Assembly (NCBI GenBank): GCA_001874305.1
Contig: MPCU01000003.1
Location: 186,001 to 250,000, forward strand
Direction: 5' to 3'
DNA: 64,000 nt
Source: Bacteriovorax sp. MedPE-SWde
GTDB lineage: Bacteria > Bdellovibrionota > Bacteriovoracia > Bacteriovoracales > Bacteriovoracaceae
Under the pieces are notes generated by a model. The model was given only the letters and a program-made list of their open reading frames with translations, was not told where the DNA came from and searched no databases. This document shows positions 27,323-36,064 of the stretch, piece by piece (the stretch's first letter is position 1; the number at the start of each line of letters is the position of its first letter). A program made the translations under genes and the position numbers.

Positions 27323-29101
27323 CTAGTCTTCTATTTTAAGTGGAATGAACTCAAACTTAGTAACATCGACAAGTCCCTTATCTGTAATTTTTAGAGTTGG
27401 AATAACTGGTAGTGCTACAAAGGCCATTTGAATAAAAGGTTCAGCTAGTGAAATATCAATTTCTTTACAGGCCCTTTTGAGATCTATAATTCCATCGTTA
27501 ATAATCTTTGCATCATCTAAACTAATGAGACCTGCAATTGGAAGGGGAAGACATGAAGTAATCTCTCCACCATTTGCAACGCAGAATCCTCCTCCTTCTT
27601 TAATGAGGCGGTTCGCAGCAAGAGTCATTTCTTTTTCATCTTTTCCGATGACTATAATATTATGAGAGTCATGGGCAACACTTGAAGCGATGGACCCTTT
27701 TGTAAGACCAAAGCCTTTTACAAGACCAAGCGATGGTTTTTGAGATTGACCATATCTTTCGATTACACTGATATAGCAGATATCATCTTCTGCAAACTCT
27801 TTACCATCAAAATCAACTTTGAGGTGATTCGTGATAATTTGATCTTTTATAATTTCAATTACATTATATTTTCCAGCAGTAAGTTCAAACTTGAGGTCTC
27901 CATCTTTTAGCGGAGTTCTCTTCATTGTATTTTCTACTGGAGGATTAGATTCTTTTAACTTTGCAGGAATTTCTCCTTGAAGGTCCATCTCACTAACAAG
28001 TTTTCCTGACATGAAGACATCTTGAATAACTACGTCTTCAAGGCTGTCCATAAGGACAATGTCAGCTTGCTTACCAGGAGCCACAAGACCAAGTCTCTTA
28101 AGGCCAAAGTGTTTTGCGGCAGAGAATGATGAAAGTCTATAAGCTTGATGAACAGGCATATCTAATTCCTTAATCATTTTTTTGACAAGGTAATTTATAT
28201 GTCCTTCATTAAAAATTTCATATGGGTTTCTATCGTCTGTACACAGTAGGCACTGACAAGAGTTAAAATCATTTACAAGAGGAGCAAGAGTTTCAAGGTT
28301 CTTTGCAACAGACCCTTCTCTAATTATAAGAGACATTCCTTTATGTAGTTTCTCTTTTCCTTCTTCTGGTAATATTGTTTCGTGGCAATTTTGAATACCG
28401 GCCGCAATATAAGCGTTGAGGTCCTTTCCTCTAAGAAGTGGACTATGTCCATCAAGGTTGAGGTCAGAGAAAGCTTCAAGTTTATCGAGAACTTCATCGT
28501 TACCATTAATGACACCAGGAAAGTTCATCATTTCGGCAAGACCGAGAACACTTGGATGATTAACATAGCTATTCATATTAATGAGATCAAATTGACCGCC
28601 ATTAGTTTCAAATCCTGGAAGTGCAGGGATACATGAACTCACTTGTACAAAGAGGTTTTGTTTCATTATTTCCGAGCACCTAAGGAACCAGCTAAATCCT
28701 TTGTCACCCATAACATTTGTAATTTCATGAGGATCACAAATTGCAGTAGTTGTTCCAAGGGGAAGAGTTAGTTTTTCAAATTCAAATGGGTGCATCATTG
28801 AAGATTCAATATGAAGATGGCCATCAATAAAACCTGGAACAGCAGTAGCACCTTTTGCATCAATTTCCCTTAATGCTTTAGGGCTTTCCTGATCAATATA
28901 CTCAAGTCCTATTCCAGCAATTGTCTTTCCAGCTATAGCAATTGAACTCTCTACGATATCACCATTTACTAGGTCTAGTATTTTTACGTTCTTTATAAGT
29001 ATATCTGGGGACTTCTCTCCACGAGCTACAGCAAGTACATGTTGCATCTCTTCTCTATTTAATTGTTGTGTATTCTTTCTACCAATTGATGGTGTTTCCA
29101 T
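27323..29101 (-). CDS. ade: adenine deaminase (Ade family)
   Basis: Converts adenine to hypoxanthine. The 592-residue protein shows the amidohydrolase metal site DGHLHIESSM and the Ade-specific CDPHEITNVMG; later KQADIVL and GGEITSCLPLPIAGL match the family C-terminus. A GTG at 29113 would add four residues, but GGAG lies six bases before the ATG at 29101, so I use that. It is followed immediately by the DUF374 gene. With purA and gmk also in the window, purine interconversion is well represented, though not co-located. Confidence 0.95.
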   Translation of the reverse strand: METPSIGRKNTQQLNREEMQHVLAVARGEKSPDILIKNVKILDLVNGDIVESSIAIAGKTIAGIGLEYIDQESPKALREIDAKGATAVPGFIDGHLHIESSMMHPFEFEKLTLPLGTTTAICDPHEITNVMGDKGFSWFLRCSEIMKQNLFVQVSSCIPALPGFETNGGQFDLINMNSYVNHPSVLGLAEMMNFPGVINGNDEVLDKLEAFSDLNLDGHSPLLRGKDLNAYIAAGIQNCHETILPEEGKEKLHKGMSLIIREGSVAKNLETLAPLVNDFNSCQCLLCTDDRNPYEIFNEGHINYLVKKMIKELDMPVHQAYRLSSFSAAKHFGLKRLGLVAPGKQADIVLMDSLEDVVIQDVFMSGKLVSEMDLQGEIPAKLKESNPPVENTMKRTPLKDGDLKFELTAGKYNVIEIIKDQIITNHLKVDFDGKEFAEDDICYISVIERYGQSQKPSLGLVKGFGLTKGSIASSVAHDSHNIIVIGKDEKEMTLAANRLIKEGGGFCVANGGEITSCLPLPIAGLISLDDAKIINDGIIDLKRACKEIDISLAEPFIQMAFVALPVIPTLKITDKGLVDVTKFEFIPLKIED

Positions 29102-29245
29102 ATCTTTCTCCACACTATATTTGCTGAGCGATTTTACCTTTCTTACTTAAGGCAGGCAAATTTATCTAAGTTACTGCTTTTATTCTAAAATTAGTACTGT
29201 GAAGTTCGATAAGTAATTAATGAAATACAGTAATAGAGGTTGGTT

Positions 29246-30277
29246 ATGAGTACAGATATAAGATGGCAGCACAAGAGATTTACCCAAGAGGACAGAGATC
29301 GAATTCTAGATCTAAGAAAGAGAGTTTTTTCTGATGGTAGCTATGACCATAAGAGATGGACTTGGCAATATCAAAGCAACCCAATGGGGGACAGCTTTAT
29401 TGATCTGGCAGTAGATAAAGATGAGGCAAATGTTCTGGCAGGACATTATGCAGTAATAAGTTATAAGTTCTCTCTTGGAAAAGATGAAGTCTTAGGGGCC
29501 CAGTCTTTAGATACCTTCACTAGTCCAGACTATGGTAGGCAAGGAATATTTGTAGAGCTTGCTCAGAAGACTTATCAGAATTCATTTGATAACGGAGTGA
29601 AGTTTATTTTTGGATTTCCAAATAAACTTTCCTATCCAGGTTTTGTAAAGAAGCTGGACTTCAAAGATCCCTTTGGCTTCAAGGTTTATAAACTACCTTT
29701 GAGGTTAGGACACTATTCAAAGAAAATTCCTGGAGGAAGTCTATTTTCAAAGATTCCACTGAACTTTACTTCGCTAGCTAAGAATATCATTTTCAATAAA
29801 GTCGATAAGCTGCCAGCTGATATGAAGGATTTGAATTCAAGCTTTTTAGATACTCTCGATTATAAAGTTATAAGAGATGAGAATTATCTTAATTGGCGCT
29901 ATGTCGATTGTCCTGATCGAAACTATGAACTCTTTGAGTATAGAGTTGATGGAAAACTCAAGGGGATGGTTATAGGTAAAGTAGAGGGAGACTTCGCACA
30001 CCTTGTTGATATTATTCCTTGTGAAGAAAGTGATATTGAAATCCTTGTTAAGGGTTTTGTATCTCACTATAGAGATCAAGGAATTCATTGCCTGACATGT
30101 TTTTTAAATGAAGGAAACTTCTTAGAGTCATATCTCAGTCAGCTAGGATTTAGTTCGACAGATAAATCGGATGACTTTCGTTTTATTATAAGAACTAGTT
30201 CCAAAGATATGTATGATAAATCTATGGATGATTGTAAGAAATGGTTCTTGATGGGCGGAGATACGGACTTCTATTAA
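29246..30277 (+). CDS. GNAT family N-acetyltransferase
   Basis: A 343-residue GNAT-type protein. The acetyl-CoA-binding stretch is near residues 85-100 (SPDYGRQGIFVELAQK, with the R-x-x-G-x turn in relaxed form). A second, weaker acetyltransferase-like half follows (RVDGKLKGMVIGKVEG). Proteins of this size with this layout are often paired with polysaccharide deacetylases in envelope glycan loci. That holds here: the downstream deacetylase ATG overlaps this stop (TAATG). The start at 29246 has AGAGGT five bases upstream; a TTG six bases earlier is less suited. Confidence 0.75.
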   Translation: MSTDIRWQHKRFTQEDRDRILDLRKRVFSDGSYDHKRWTWQYQSNPMGDSFIDLAVDKDEANVLAGHYAVISYKFSLGKDEVLGAQSLDTFTSPDYGRQGIFVELAQKTYQNSFDNGVKFIFGFPNKLSYPGFVKKLDFKDPFGFKVYKLPLRLGHYSKKIPGGSLFSKIPLNFTSLAKNIIFNKVDKLPADMKDLNSSFLDTLDYKVIRDENYLNWRYVDCPDRNYELFEYRVDGKLKGMVIGKVEGDFAHLVDIIPCEESDIEILVKGFVSHYRDQGIHCLTCFLNEGNFLESYLSQLGFSSTDKSDDFRFIIRTSSKDMYDKSMDDCKKWFLMGGDTDFY

Positions 30278-31227
30278 TGGAATCTTTAAAACGAAAAATT
30301 CAACATTCAATAATTAAAATGAAGTCTCTTTTAAAAGATAAGAAGTTTCATTCTCAACATGTTGTTAAGCGCATGGAAGAGCTTGATGTAGCAAATCCCG
30401 TTATACCTGAAAAGGCACTTTTTAACTTCAGTATTGATTTCGAAATAGTTTGGGGAAATGGTGAAACGAATGGGAAGGAAATTAGCTCAGAGCAGAGAAT
30501 CCAGAATGCTTTAGTTCAGGCCAGGGCATTCGGTCCATTTATGGACATGCTAGATGAAATAGGTTTTCCAATTACTTGGGCAACTCTAGGTCGTCTGGCC
30601 AACCCTGATAGAATTCCACCTCAGGAGAGTGCATTTAATCCGGACTGGAGTATTGACTGGTATGATAGTCACTATAAGAATTTAGAAAATCAAATTTGGG
30701 ATGGGACTTCTTACTTAGATAGGATTAAAGAAGCTAAAGTAGATCATGAAGTACAATCCCATGGATATGCACATATTGATTATAGTGATAGCTCAACAAG
30801 TGAAAAGGTCGCTGCTTGGGATATCGAAACAAGTCTAATGGAGCTTCGATCCTATGGTTTTGAAGTTAATGGTTTTGTATATCCTTGTAATAGACCAAGA
30901 TATGAAAACCTATTGCCGAAAAATGGCGTAGAGATCATTCGTGGAATAGATCAGTCTTGGATTACTCAAGGTGAGCTAAAGAAAACTCCTTTGGGTTTTT
31001 GGATCAGTCCCGCAATTTATGGCCTAGATGACATGATTAAAATTATAGACCACGCCGTTGAGAGGAAGTCATTTATTCACCCGTGGATGCATCTCATTGA
31101 GTGTGACTTAAATGAGGATGATATCGAAAATTTCTATCGTCCTATTTTTGAATATATACTAAAGTTACAAAGAGATGGTCTTGTCGAAAATATATCATTT
31201 AAGAGAATTAACGAATTACTTAAATGA
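30277..31227 (+). CDS. polysaccharide deacetylase family protein (NodB-like)
   Basis: A 316-residue carbohydrate esterase 4-type protein. The catalytic Asp pair region is FSIDFEI; the metal-binding motif SHGYAH (two His, H-x3-H) appears as VQSHGYAHIDY; HPWMH near the C-terminus could be the last-motif His. No signal peptide is seen, so it is cytoplasmic, like deacetylases of precursor glycans. Translation is coupled to the GNAT gene by TAATG; an upstream in-frame ATG at 30241 lies inside that gene and lacks a ribosome site. It ends in a 12-nt convergent overlap with the HAD lipoprotein gene. Confidence 0.8.
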   Translation: MESLKRKIQHSIIKMKSLLKDKKFHSQHVVKRMEELDVANPVIPEKALFNFSIDFEIVWGNGETNGKEISSEQRIQNALVQARAFGPFMDMLDEIGFPITWATLGRLANPDRIPPQESAFNPDWSIDWYDSHYKNLENQIWDGTSYLDRIKEAKVDHEVQSHGYAHIDYSDSSTSEKVAAWDIETSLMELRSYGFEVNGFVYPCNRPRYENLLPKNGVEIIRGIDQSWITQGELKKTPLGFWISPAIYGLDDMIKIIDHAVERKSFIHPWMHLIECDLNEDDIENFYRPIFEYILKLQRDGLVENISFKRINELLK

Positions 31228-32052
31228 TAGTACCGCCCTTGAGCAAGTAAATTGATTATTAAAGAATTGTTTAGAAAATAATGATCTATATCGACTTGTA
31301 ATTTTTTCGTCGTAGGGAATATAGGTTTTCTTATTAGCTTCAATAAAGTCCAGAAAGCCTACAGTACTTGTTTTCTCACTTCGTATGGCATCTTCTATAA
31401 GTTCATGTACAAATTTTAATTTATTTCTCGCTAAGAACCACTGCTGGAAATTTTCAGGAATAAACTCTTGTAAGACTTTTTTATTACCAATGTCAGCATA
31501 TGTTTTATTGAAGTCTTCGTAATGATGATATGTCTTTCCAAGCCATAACATATTCTTATCTTGCCCCTCGTGCGTAAAGAGGGAGTTATCATCAATGAGA
31601 ATTGTTCTTTCAAGATCAAAGTCTAGAATCTTTAAATCTTTCTTAAGCCTTTCTGAAAACCTACCTTCTTCTTGAACTTGATGAAGATCAGAGTAGGAAT
31701 AAACATTACCTGCAATATTTAAAAAACTTTCTCCAGTGTTCATTTTAATTTCTCTTAAGAGTTTTTGATTTCGATCTTTCTTTCCACCACTAAAGAAACT
31801 TATTTCAACATTAGGGTGTCTTGAAAGTGACTCAATCATTTCTCGCGCCCAATTATTGACCTTGTAATGCTCACTTTCAATTAGTATTACATCTGGATCA
31901 TTCAGGTCCGTTGCCGGTTGGACAATCGTATAATCAATATCAAAGACGATACTTATCTTTCTTTCTGACTGGATAGAGGCCGGAGATCTGATAACAGTTC
32001 TTTGGCATGAAATGAAAGTTATTAATGTCAGAATAAGGATTATGCTCTTCAT
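31216..32052 (-). CDS. HAD-superfamily acid-phosphatase-like lipoprotein
   Basis: A 278-residue protein with lipobox FISC (Cys16) and a HAD motif I, DIDYT, at residues 38-42 (nucleophile Asp38, acid/base Asp40). Motif II looks like SFFSGG, and IDDNSLF is a motif-IV-like acidic pair. This arrangement recalls class-B/C acid phosphatase-like lipoproteins of the cell envelope. The target is unknown. The ATG at 32052 is chosen over a TTG two codons upstream because an AGGT stretch precedes the ATG at better spacing. Confidence 0.75.
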   Translation of the reverse strand: MKSIILILTLITFISCQRTVIRSPASIQSERKISIVFDIDYTIVQPATDLNDPDVILIESEHYKVNNWAREMIESLSRHPNVEISFFSGGKKDRNQKLLREIKMNTGESFLNIAGNVYSYSDLHQVQEEGRFSERLKKDLKILDFDLERTILIDDNSLFTHEGQDKNMLWLGKTYHHYEDFNKTYADIGNKKVLQEFIPENFQQWFLARNKLKFVHELIEDAIRSEKTSTVGFLDFIEANKKTYIPYDEKITSRYRSLFSKQFFNNQFTCSRAVLSFK

Positions 32053-32276
32053 TACCAATACCTATCGGTTTTACTCAGGAATTCATTAGTGATAACGAAA
32101 ATTGACAGTAGTGTTTACTTTATGGGCATTTATTCACACTAGAAGGTTAAGAATGGCTTAACTTTTCTTTAGCAATAGATTGTAATTACTTGAACTCCTT
32201 CATTTGGGCCTAAATTATCTCTTAGGCCGCTTTGCGAACTTGTTTTTAGTCTAGAATAAAATCAAGGAGCATGGTT

Positions 32277-32879
32277 ATGGGACTAAGGGAAACGAAGAAA
32301 CAACAAACTAGAGAAATGATCCTGACTAATTCTATGGAACTATTCACTCGAAAGGGTGTTGATGAAGTTGGAATGAGGGAGCTTGCCCAAGTTTGCGGTT
32401 TAGGAATTGGTACTTACTATAATTACTTCAAGAGCAAAGAAGAGGTTATATTCAGTCTCTTCTCTGACATTCTAAGAGAGGCACTCATAAGAAAGCCTTT
32501 TGATGTTTCCGCCCAGGCGACACCAGGGGATACTCTAGCAGAGAACTACTACAGTATTTTGGGAATTCTCTCTGAACATCAGAACATAATGAATGAATTC
32601 TTAGTAGTCGTTCAGTCTCCAAAGAACTATCTCACTGAAGAGTCCTTAGGGGCAAAGATTCTTCCTCAGATGATCCTTGATTACTGGGATTGGGTGAAGC
32701 CAATGCTCGACTCTGTTCATGCGGGTTATGATGATGCAGATGCCGGTCATGTGGCACGAATAATGTGGAATCATTTCTTGAGTGAACTGAACGTGTTGAC
32801 GAGTCCATTAAATAAAGAAAATGCTCGTGAACATAATAAGTATTCATCAAGACATCTTCTTAACGGGTTCCATATTTAA
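32277..32879 (+). CDS. TetR family transcriptional regulator
   Basis: A 200-residue TetR protein. The helix-turn-helix is within residues ~10-55 (TREMILTNSMELF, VGMRELAQVCGLGIGTYYNYFKSKEEV), ending with the usual YYxFxSKEx. The C-terminal part is the variable ligand domain. AAGGAG lies seven bases before the ATG at 32277; an earlier in-frame ATG at 32271 would sit too close to it. Targets are unknown. Its 3' end interlocks with the stop of the convergent HD-GYP-like gene. Confidence 0.87.
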   Translation: MGLRETKKQQTREMILTNSMELFTRKGVDEVGMRELAQVCGLGIGTYYNYFKSKEEVIFSLFSDILREALIRKPFDVSAQATPGDTLAENYYSILGILSEHQNIMNEFLVVVQSPKNYLTEESLGAKILPQMILDYWDWVKPMLDSVHAGYDDADAGHVARIMWNHFLSELNVLTSPLNKENAREHNKYSSRHLLNGFHI

Positions 32880-34132
32880 TTAAAGGAGCCCTGAATGATT
32901 TCTAAATAATCTCTCACTTTAGGTGAACTGTATCTCTTATCTAGTCCTGAGATAATCTCAGAAATTTGTATATTCTCTACTTCTTCTTCATTTTCTGTTT
33001 TGAGGAGTAACTCAATACAGAAATCTTCAACTGTCTTATATAGCTGTAGGAAGAGATTGAGGTGTGTAGGAACTGTATCGCTAAACCCAACACCATTTCG
33101 TTGACCATGATGCTGAAGGATGAATGTTTCAAGCTCAAATGGCCTTTCTTTAAATTGAAGGCAGAGGTCATGAGCTGCCTTTGCGTGGGATTCAACTCTC
33201 TTCTTTGTTTCTTTAGCAAGACCCGCATTGTTTATTCTTTCAGTAGTATTAATAAGAACTTCAGAATCTTTTAAAGTGAGGTCTGACATAAGAGTTAAAT
33301 ATGTAATTCTCTCAGTATGACTGTGAGAGTTCCACTCAAAACTCTTAAGAACATTGAAGCAGACTAAGTTTATAAGATAGGATTTTTTAAAGTATATATC
33401 GCCCTTTGAATCAAGAAGGGATTTAATCATTGAAGAAGTAGGGGATTTTGCTTTTAGGAGGTTTGTTTGAAAGTTCTCAATAATAGCATCAACTATTTGA
33501 GTTGAAGTTGATGAAAACCCAAGAGCGTTAATGAGCTCTTTTGCGGCCTTGTGTCCAGAGTCGACAGAGTTTAATCCCTCACTATCACTATCCACGATAT
33601 CTTGATAAGTACTATTAGAAATAAGATTTAAAATTTGAATTTTATATTCTTGTTCAACGTAGAGGTTTTCAACACCTTTTGATTTGTAGCTCTCAATTCT
33701 ATCCTGATCAAGCTCTTCATCTTTGTTAATCAGCTTTGTATAACTTTCCTGCGAGTTCTTTGTTCTCATTAAATAGATATCACAAATACTTTTTGGAAGT
33801 AGGCTAAAGAGAAAAATTGGTATTGCAGAATACTCATGACTATCTACAACCACTTCTTCTCTTGAAATAATATCGTCGTAGATAACTTTCCATTCATTCT
33901 TTTTTAAATTCTTCCATCCATCAATGCTCTCTTTTGCAAAAACATACTTGGTTTTAATGGGATCAAAAATTTCAAGGTGTTCATTAGAGAGATTCTGATC
34001 ATCAATAACTAGAATATCCGGTGGTCCCATCTCTCGAATATTTTCCGCGATGGCATCATGAGAAGTCTCTGCGATAACAGAAATATTTAATTCATTAAGA
34101 GAGAGCTCTAAGAACCCTTCCATCTCACTCAA
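32876..34132 (-). CDS. degenerate HD-GYP-like regulatory protein
   Basis: A 418-residue cytoplasmic protein. Residues ~1-110 have a receiver-like rhythm (DILVIDDQ, VFAKE). Residues ~115-170 match the small domain often placed before HD-GYP domains (IYLMRTKNSQESYTKLINKDEELDQDRIESYKSKGVENLYV). The C-terminal ~180 residues are HD-GYP-like, but the metal HD pair is replaced (YLTLMSDL where a HD-IG is expected) and the GYP region reads HHGQRNGVGF. It is therefore likely to have lost c-di-GMP phosphodiesterase activity and act as a binding or scaffold protein. This is inference; the fold call is by pattern only. Confidence 0.55.
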   Translation of the reverse strand: MSEMEGFLELSLNELNISVIAETSHDAIAENIREMGPPDILVIDDQNLSNEHLEIFDPIKTKYVFAKESIDGWKNLKKNEWKVIYDDIISREEVVVDSHEYSAIPIFLFSLLPKSICDIYLMRTKNSQESYTKLINKDEELDQDRIESYKSKGVENLYVEQEYKIQILNLISNSTYQDIVDSDSEGLNSVDSGHKAAKELINALGFSSTSTQIVDAIIENFQTNLLKAKSPTSSMIKSLLDSKGDIYFKKSYLINLVCFNVLKSFEWNSHSHTERITYLTLMSDLTLKDSEVLINTTERINNAGLAKETKKRVESHAKAAHDLCLQFKERPFELETFILQHHGQRNGVGFSDTVPTHLNLFLQLYKTVEDFCIELLLKTENEEEVENIQISEIISGLDKRYSSPKVRDYLEIIQGSFN

Positions 34133-34193
34133 ACTAATACAGATAAATACTTTGATAGGAACCTCACTTTCTATAGAACAAGTGTAGGGAAAT

Positions 34194-34209
34194 CTTGATA
34201 GTTATCAAG
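34194..34209. promoter_or_regulatory. palindrome upstream of the HD-GYP-like gene
   Basis: CTTGATA-GT-TATCAAG is a perfect 7-bp inverted repeat with a 2-nt centre, about 60 bp before the HD-GYP-like start. It is the size of a dimeric regulator operator. No regulator can be assigned. Confidence 0.3.
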
Positions 34210-34281
34210 TTAATTTATTTTAAGAAAGTTTTGTATTTTATAGTTGATGAATTAAGTTGTGGAATTTATAGGGCTGAAAAT

Positions 34282-34314
34282 AAAAAAGCCAGAGTGGGTT
34301 AAACTCTGGCTTTT
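34282..34314 (-). terminator. intrinsic terminator of the tRNA operon
   Basis: Twelve-base-pair perfect stem AAAAGCCAGAGT (34284-34295) / ACTCTGGCTTTT (34303-34314) with a 7-nt loop, just 9 nt beyond the tRNA-Glu CCA on the minus strand and followed there by a T run. Confidence 0.88.
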
Positions 34315-34323
34315 ATATAAAAT

Positions 34324-34401
34324 TGGTACTCCCAAGGGGATTTGAACCCCTGTTACCGCCGTGAAAAGGCGGTGTCCTAGACCAGGCTAGACGATGGGAG
34401 C
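34324..34401 (-). tRNA. tRNA-Glu (anticodon UUC)
   Basis: The minus strand folds as a cloverleaf: acceptor GCTCCCA with TGGGAGT (G1-U72 wobble), anticodon stem CCGCC/GGCGG with loop containing TTC, T-arm with GGTTCAAATCC, and an encoded CCA end. It lies 44 nt downstream of tRNA-Lys and just ahead of a strong terminator. Confidence 0.95.
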
Positions 34402-34445
34402 ATGTCTTTAATTTCCTGGATTTTTACCTAGCACATGGAGAAAAA

Positions 34446-34522
34446 TGGTGATCTCGCTGTGACTCGAACACAGGACCCTCTCCTTAAAAGGGAGATGCTC
34501 TAACCAACTGAGCTACGAGACC
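34446..34522 (-). tRNA. tRNA-Lys (anticodon UUU)
   Basis: Cloverleaf on the minus strand: acceptor GGTCTCG/CGAGATC, D-arm with AGCTCAGTTGGTTAGAGC, anticodon stem TCTCC/GGAGA with loop CTTTTAA (anticodon TTT, A37 present), T-arm GTTCGAGTC, and an encoded CCA. It is the first gene of the tRNA operon. A37 in this tRNA is the site modified to ms2t6A by MtaB in other bacteria, and mtaB is the divergent neighbour. Confidence 0.96.
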
Positions 34523-34553
34523 GTTTTGCTGTTCATGTGTTTTGGTGAAATTG

Positions 34554-34582
34554 AATTTAAGTTAATCTCCAGATTAAGTCAA
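34554..34582 (-). promoter_or_regulatory. sigma70 promoter of the tRNA-Lys/tRNA-Glu operon
   Basis: Minus strand: TTGACT (34577-34582), exactly 17 bp, then TAAATT (34554-34559). The start would lie ~25 nt before tRNA-Lys. The -35 hexamer matches consensus in 5 of 6 positions. Confidence 0.65.
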
Positions 34583-34669
34583 TACTATTTTTAATAAATA
34601 ATGAAAAAAAATGTATTTTTTTCTCATCAAAAACTTCTTATTTAGTTTGCAGATTTTTTTCAACTGCTC

Positions 34670-34698
34670 TTGTCACGACGCGCACTTTCTACTATTTT
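34670..34698 (+). promoter_or_regulatory. sigma70 promoter of mtaB
   Basis: TTGTCA at 34670-34675, 17-bp spacer, TATTTT at 34693-34698. It is placed about 30 nt before the TTG start and points away from the tRNA promoter, so the two units form a divergent pair. Confidence 0.55.
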
Positions 34699-34725
34699 AT
34701 CCGAACTTTATATATAGAGGTAGTT

Positions 34726-36039
34726 TTGCAAAATACGAATGACGTAAATACAGAAAGCAATAATAAGAAAGTGGCGTTTCACACTCTTGGGTGTCGTTTA
34801 AACTTTTCTGAGACTGGAACAATTTCACAAGGCTTTGTTGATAGAGGCTATGATGTTGTTGAGTTTGGAGATCAAGCGGACGTTACATTTATCAATACAT
34901 GTACTGTTACTGATGGTGCGGACTCTACGTGTAGAAATCTTATTAGAAAAGCGCACAGAGCTTCACCGGAAGGGAAGATTGTTGTGGCCGGTTGTTATGC
35001 TCAAATGGAAGCACCAATAATTGCAAAGATGACAGGTGTAGATTTAGTTCTTGGAACAAGTGAAAAATATAAGGTCTTCGAATATCTTGAAGAAGACGAG
35101 ATCGATACAATTCACATTGATAAATCAGCTGACTTCTATGGAGCTTCGACTTCATCTTCTGAGGGTCACACAAGGGCCTTTTTAAAGATCCAAGACGGTT
35201 GTAACTATATTTGCTCGTTCTGTATTATCCCATTCGCGAGAGGACGCTCTAAGGCCCTCTCAATTGAAAAAGCAGTTGCTGAAGCAAAGAAGGTTTTAGC
35301 AGACGGTTTTAAAGAGATTGTATTGACTGGTGTCAATATTGGTGAGTATGAATCAAGTAGCGGTGAAAAGCTTGCTGACCTTGTAAGAGAACTACTTGCT
35401 CTTGATGGATTAGATAGATTAAGAGTTTCTAGTGTTGAGCCAAATACATTAACGGATGAGTTACTTGAAGTAATGAAGAGTTCTCCAAAGTTTATGGATC
35501 ACTTTCATATTCCTCTTCAAAGTGGAAATGATGAGATCCTTACGGGAATGAGAAGAAAGTATAGAGTAGAAGACTATAAGAGAATTATTAATAAAGTTAT
35601 CACTGCATTTCCTAATGCTGGAATTGGTGCTGATGTTATTTGTGGATACCCTGGTGAAACAGATGAGCAATTTCAAGAGACTTTTGATCTTATGAAAGAG
35701 CTTCCACTAACACACTTTCATGTTTTCCCTTATTCTAAGAGAAAGAATACGACAGCTGCAAAAGTTGATAACCATATTCAACATCCAGTAAAAAAGAGTC
35801 GTGTAAATACTTTAAGAATGCTTGGAGAGTCTAAGCTTCGTATGTTTGGTGAAGATCAAGTCGGAACTAAGAGTGAAGCACTTTTTGAAAGAAGAAATAA
35901 AGAAGGTCTTTGGGAAGGATATACAACTAACTTTGTTAGAGTATATGTTGATTCTAATGAAGATTTAAAGAACCAAATTAGGACTGTTTTCTTAGATAGG
36001 TCTGATGAAGGTAAAGTTATTGCTGAACTAATAAATTAA
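34726..36039 (+). CDS. mtaB: tRNA t6A37 methylthiotransferase MtaB
   Basis: A radical-SAM methylthiotransferase of 437 residues. The N-terminal MTTase domain has three iron-sulfur Cys (HTLGCRLN, NTCTVT, GCYAQ); the radical-SAM motif is CNYICSFC (CxxxCxxC); a C-terminal TRAM-like domain follows. HTLGCRLN rather than TYGCQMN assigns it to the MtaB (YqeV) subgroup, which adds a methylthio group to t6A37 of tRNAs such as tRNA-Lys(UUU), rather than to MiaB or RimO. The start is TTG with AGAGG five bases before; no ATG lies near the domain start. The 3' end lies in a perfect hairpin. It adjoins the tRNA-Lys(UUU) gene. Confidence 0.93.
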   Translation: MQNTNDVNTESNNKKVAFHTLGCRLNFSETGTISQGFVDRGYDVVEFGDQADVTFINTCTVTDGADSTCRNLIRKAHRASPEGKIVVAGCYAQMEAPIIAKMTGVDLVLGTSEKYKVFEYLEEDEIDTIHIDKSADFYGASTSSSEGHTRAFLKIQDGCNYICSFCIIPFARGRSKALSIEKAVAEAKKVLADGFKEIVLTGVNIGEYESSSGEKLADLVRELLALDGLDRLRVSSVEPNTLTDELLEVMKSSPKFMDHFHIPLQSGNDEILTGMRRKYRVEDYKRIINKVITAFPNAGIGADVICGYPGETDEQFQETFDLMKELPLTHFHVFPYSKRKNTTAAKVDNHIQHPVKKSRVNTLRMLGESKLRMFGEDQVGTKSEALFERRNKEGLWEGYTTNFVRVYVDSNEDLKNQIRTVFLDRSDEGKVIAELIN

Positions 36040-36060
36040 TATTAGTTCAGTCCTATTTTG
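36023..36060 (+). terminator. hairpin overlapping the mtaB stop codon, probable terminator
   Basis: CTGAACTAATA (36023-36033) and TATTAGTTCAG (36040-36050) are a perfect 11-bp inverted repeat. The first arm encodes the last residues of MtaB and the 6-nt loop contains the stop. TCCTATTTTG follows, a weak U-tract. The convergent gene ends just beyond. Confidence 0.5.
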
Positions 36061-36064
36061 AGTC

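Noticed and set aside
34726-36039. MiaB or RimO
   Set aside because: The N-terminal HTLGCRLN pattern and overall layout fit MtaB; MiaB normally has a TYGCQMN-like start.
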